64,000 nt of DNA from CAYQXJ01 sp964421565. GTDB lineage: Bacteria; Planctomycetota; Brocadiia; SM23-32. The position numbers were made by a program, and so were the translations under genes. A model generated the notes under the pieces. The model did not search any database. It was given only the letters and a program-made list of their open reading frames with translations, and was not told where the DNA came from. This document shows, in pieces, positions 62,170 through 64,000 of the stretch (the stretch's first letter is position 1; each line of letters starts with the position of its first letter). The DNA is taken from assembly GCA_964421565.1 (NCBI GenBank), contig CAYQXJ010000004.1, forward strand, positions 124,001 to 188,000, written 5' to 3'.

Positions 62170-63387
62170 ATGGGACGCAAAGTGCTGGTCGGGTTCCTGC
62201 TGCTCGGGGCTCTGTTTATCTTCGGTCTGGCCACCTTCTACCAGCAGAACTGGCAGTTCGCGCTGGGGCGCGGCTACCGCCTGCTGGCCAGCTTCCCCAT
62301 GGCCCAGACTCTGGACGAAGGGGACGTCGTGCGCCTGGCAGGCGTGCCGGTTGGCGTGGTGGACGAGCTGACCGTCCGCACGGATCTCGGCGACAGGGAT
62401 CCCGTCGAGGCCGTGCTATGGATACGGGCGGGGGTGACGGTGCGCGCCAACGATCGAGCCGTGATCCGCGTCTCCAGCCTGTTCGGAGGCAACTTCGTCG
62501 CCATTGAGCGGGGCGCTCCCGAGGCGGCAGCCCTGGAAGACGGAGACCGCATTGCCCACACCAGGGTTGCGCCGAGCATAACGGAAGTCATCGAGAACTC
62601 CACCGAGACACTCGCCAACGTCAACGAAGGCTTTCAGCAGATCAACAAGCTCATCGAGGACGTTGTCGAAGGCGAGGGCACCCTGGGCCGTCTGATCAGC
62701 GACGAAGAGCTGTTCAAGAAACTCGACGGCATCGCCACCAATGCCGGGGAGGCCGTCGAGGGTCTGAAGGTGGCCGCCGACAGGATAAGGAGCGGCGAGG
62801 GGGCGCTGGGGAAACTGATCATGGACGATGAGTTTGCCTCCGACCTGGAGCGTCTGGCTGCTGACGCGGGCGAGACAGCCGATAACCTGAAGACGGTCTC
62901 CGCCGATCTGCGCGAAGGCAAAGGCAGCCTGGGCAGGCTGCTGGCCGATGACGAACTCTACGTTCAGGCGAAGAACGCCTTCGAGGGCATTGGCGATCTC
63001 ACGACACGCTTCTCGGAGGGCGAGGGGCTGCTGGCGAGATTGGTGGACGACACGCAGTTGGCGGACGACGTGACAGAGACGGCGTCTAACCTGCGCGAGC
63101 TGAGCGCCAAGATGCGCGACGCCGAGGGAAGCCTCGGCAAGCTGGTCANNNNNNNNNNNNNNNNNNNNNNNNNNNNNNNNNNNNNNNNNNNNNNNNNNNN
63201 NNNNNNNNNNNNNNNNNNNNNNNNNNNNNNNNNNNNNNNNNNNNNNNNCCTCGGCAAGCTGGTCACGGACGACCGGGCCTATGCCCAGATCACGCAGATA
63301 CTCGATGACATACAAGGCATACTGCAGACCTACCGCGAGCAGTCGCCTGTCATCAGCTTCGCCGGCGCCGTGTTTGGCGCGTTCTGA
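62170..63387 (+). CDS. mlaD: MlaD/MCE-domain protein with repeat tail (assembly gap inside)
   Basis: At least 405 codons including ~34 masked by N. One N-terminal membrane helix (VLVGFLLLGALFIFGLATF) leads to an MCE domain (~37-115) with LASFPMAQTLDEGDVVRLAGVPVGVV and SSLFGGNFVAI. From residue 168 the protein is a tandem array of helical units beginning G-E-G-x-L-G-x-L, of 41, 41, 34 and 34 residues, plus a partial unit at the gap. E. coli MlaD is ~183 residues; the extension could build a longer tube or tether. Both sides of the gap end in the same 17 bases, so the unit count is uncertain. Confidence 0.9.
   Translation: MGRKVLVGFLLLGALFIFGLATFYQQNWQFALGRGYRLLASFPMAQTLDEGDVVRLAGVPVGVVDELTVRTDLGDRDPVEAVLWIRAGVTVRANDRAVIRVSSLFGGNFVAIERGAPEAAALEDGDRIAHTRVAPSITEVIENSTETLANVNEGFQQINKLIEDVVEGEGTLGRLISDEELFKKLDGIATNAGEAVEGLKVAADRIRSGEGALGKLIMDDEFASDLERLAADAGETADNLKTVSADLREGKGSLGRLLADDELYVQAKNAFEGIGDLTTRFSEGEGLLARLVDDTQLADDVTETASNLRELSAKMRDAEGSLGKLVXXXXXXXXXXXXXXXXXXXXXXXXXXXXXXXXXXLGKLVTDDRAYAQITQILDDIQGILQTYREQSPVISFAGAVFGAF
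62671..63265 (+). repeat. Tandem helical repeats in the MCE protein
   Basis: Protein-level repeats with start motifs GEGTLGRLI, GEGALGKLI, GKGSLGRLL, GEGLLARLV and AEGSLGKLV, each followed by an acidic turn and an Ala-rich helix. DNA copies have diverged except around the gap. Confidence 0.8.
63149..63248. other. Assembly gap (100 N) within mlaD
   Basis: Exactly 100 N. The 17 bases before (63132-63148) and after (63249-63265) are identical, CCTCGGCAAGCTGGTCA, which points to a collapsed or overlapping repeat at the scaffold joint. The distance between copies is 117 bp, a multiple of three, so the frame is preserved by chance. Confidence 0.99.
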
Positions 63388-63404
63388 CTACTGCGGGGAT
63401 TCGC

Positions 63405-64000
63405 ATGAGTGAGACGGCTGACCGGCCGCAGAATGAAACCATGATCCGCGTGCGGGACTTGAGCGCTGCGTACGGGGAAAACGTCGTGCTGAAGGACGTA
63501 TCCCTGGATATCAAGCCTCAGGAGATCATGGTCATCATGGGGCAGAGTGGATGCGGCAAGACAACCTTCCTGCGCCATCTGATCGGCCTGCAACGGCCGG
63601 ACTCCGGCACCATAGAGATCAAGGGGCGCAATATCACCACACTGGATGAGCTGGACTACCGCTCGTTCTGTCGCTCGGTGGGCGTACTGTTCCAGAGCGG
63701 TGGGCTCTTCAACAGCATGACGGTGGGCGATAACATCGCCTTCCCCCTGCGCGAGCACACTCAGCTCGCTGAGCCGGTCATCGACACCGTTGTCGACCTC
63801 AAGCTGCACCAGGTCGATCTCATCGGTGTAGATGAACTGATGCCCTCAGAGTTGAGCGGTGGCATGAGGAAACGCGCTGGACTCGCCCGGGCCCTCGCTC
63901 TCGACCCTGCCATCCTGTTCCTGGACGAGCCGACCACCGGGCTGGATCCCATCATATCGGCCGGCATAGACGAGTTGATCGCCGAGCTTCACGAGCTCTA
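63405..64000 (+). CDS. mlaF: MlaF-type ABC transporter ATPase, cut by the window end
   Basis: The frame from ATG at 63405 runs to the last base without a stop; 198 codons are visible. It contains Walker A GQSGCGKTT, Q-loop LFQSGGLFNSM, ABC signature LSGGMRKRAGLARAL, Walker B ILFLDEPTTGLDP; the R-K-R in the signature is typical for MlaF. The A-loop Tyr is in SAAYGENVVL. Only the H-loop and C-terminus are missing. It powers phospholipid transport with the adjacent mlaE and mlaD. A second in-frame ATG at 63441 (MIRVRDLSAAYG) may be the real start. Confidence 0.94.
   Translation, partial: MSETADRPQNETMIRVRDLSAAYGENVVLKDVSLDIKPQEIMVIMGQSGCGKTTFLRHLIGLQRPDSGTIEIKGRNITTLDELDYRSFCRSVGVLFQSGGLFNSMTVGDNIAFPLREHTQLAEPVIDTVVDLKLHQVDLIGVDELMPSELSGGMRKRAGLARALALDPAILFLDEPTTGLDPIISAGIDELIAELHEL

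Noticed and set aside
62671..63265. Tandem repeats as a CRISPR array
   Set aside because: The repeats are protein-level, diverged, and in frame within mlaD, with no conserved short DNA repeat and unique spacers.

Overview
The window is a GC-rich, densely packed chromosomal segment of a Gram-negative (diderm) bacterium. It has no rRNA, tRNA, CRISPR array, phage or insertion sequence that I can recognise. A run of exactly 100 N (63149-63248) shows that it is an assembled scaffold, probably from a metagenome. Outer-membrane machinery (an LptF/LptG-like end, TolC, an Mla-type lipid transporter, an OmpA-type lipoprotein) and peptidoglycan genes (PBP2, MurJ) are present. Together with Gfo/Idh/MocA oxidoreductases, a DUF5696-like protein, UroD-like proteins, zinc-ribbon Ser/Thr kinases and very acidic tail-anchored proteins, this suggests an uncultured lineage near the PVC superphylum, Hydrogenedentota or Sumerlaeota. 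That placement is an inference from gene content only.

Layout. 1-6.2 kb: end of an LPS-export permease, a dehydrogenase, a shikimate kinase-chorismate synthase fusion, a zinc-ribbon protein kinase and a DUF3179 protein. 6.2-11.6 kb (minus): yjbQ, a CPBP protease, tyrS, a SurA/PpiD-like chaperone and ribF. 11.7-16.8 kb (plus): VTT membrane protein, AMMECR1, a PssA-type phosphatidyltransferase, then two PilT-type ATPases with a TPR membrane protein between them. 16.8-25.1 kb: an accessory catabolic-looking cluster (Gfo/Idh/MocA, sugar isomerase, DUF5696-like protein, UroD-like protein, FAD oxidoreductase) and a geranylgeranyl-reductase-type flavoprotein. 25.1-34.0 kb: a DnaE2-length DNA polymerase with a palindrome in its promoter, recJ, PBP2 and a eukaryote-like IMP dehydrogenase. 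34.1-40.8 kb: a TetR-controlled tripartite efflux operon whose RND pump lacks the transmembrane aspartate pair. 40.9-50.9 kb: MutS2 without a Smr domain, a zinc-ribbon membrane protein, M16 peptidase, DAHP synthase, an MnmE-like GTPase lacking the C-terminal Cys motif, and fur-feoA-feoB. 51.2-59.8 kb: unknown membrane protein, rhomboid, MurJ, then a minus-strand set (acidic HTH membrane protein, OmpA lipoprotein, degenerate ketosynthase, LSm/Hfq-like protein), hisI and an HNH nuclease. 59.8 kb to the end: an Mla-like operon (aromatic-repeat lipoprotein, MlaE, repeat-extended MlaD, MlaF cut by the window edge).

The strongest candidates for new biology are the Mla-like operon led by an unrecognised aromatic-repeat lipoprotein, the four-gene set at 55.1-58.4 kb behind a promoter flanked by an 8-bp dyad, and the RND pump without its proton-relay aspartates.
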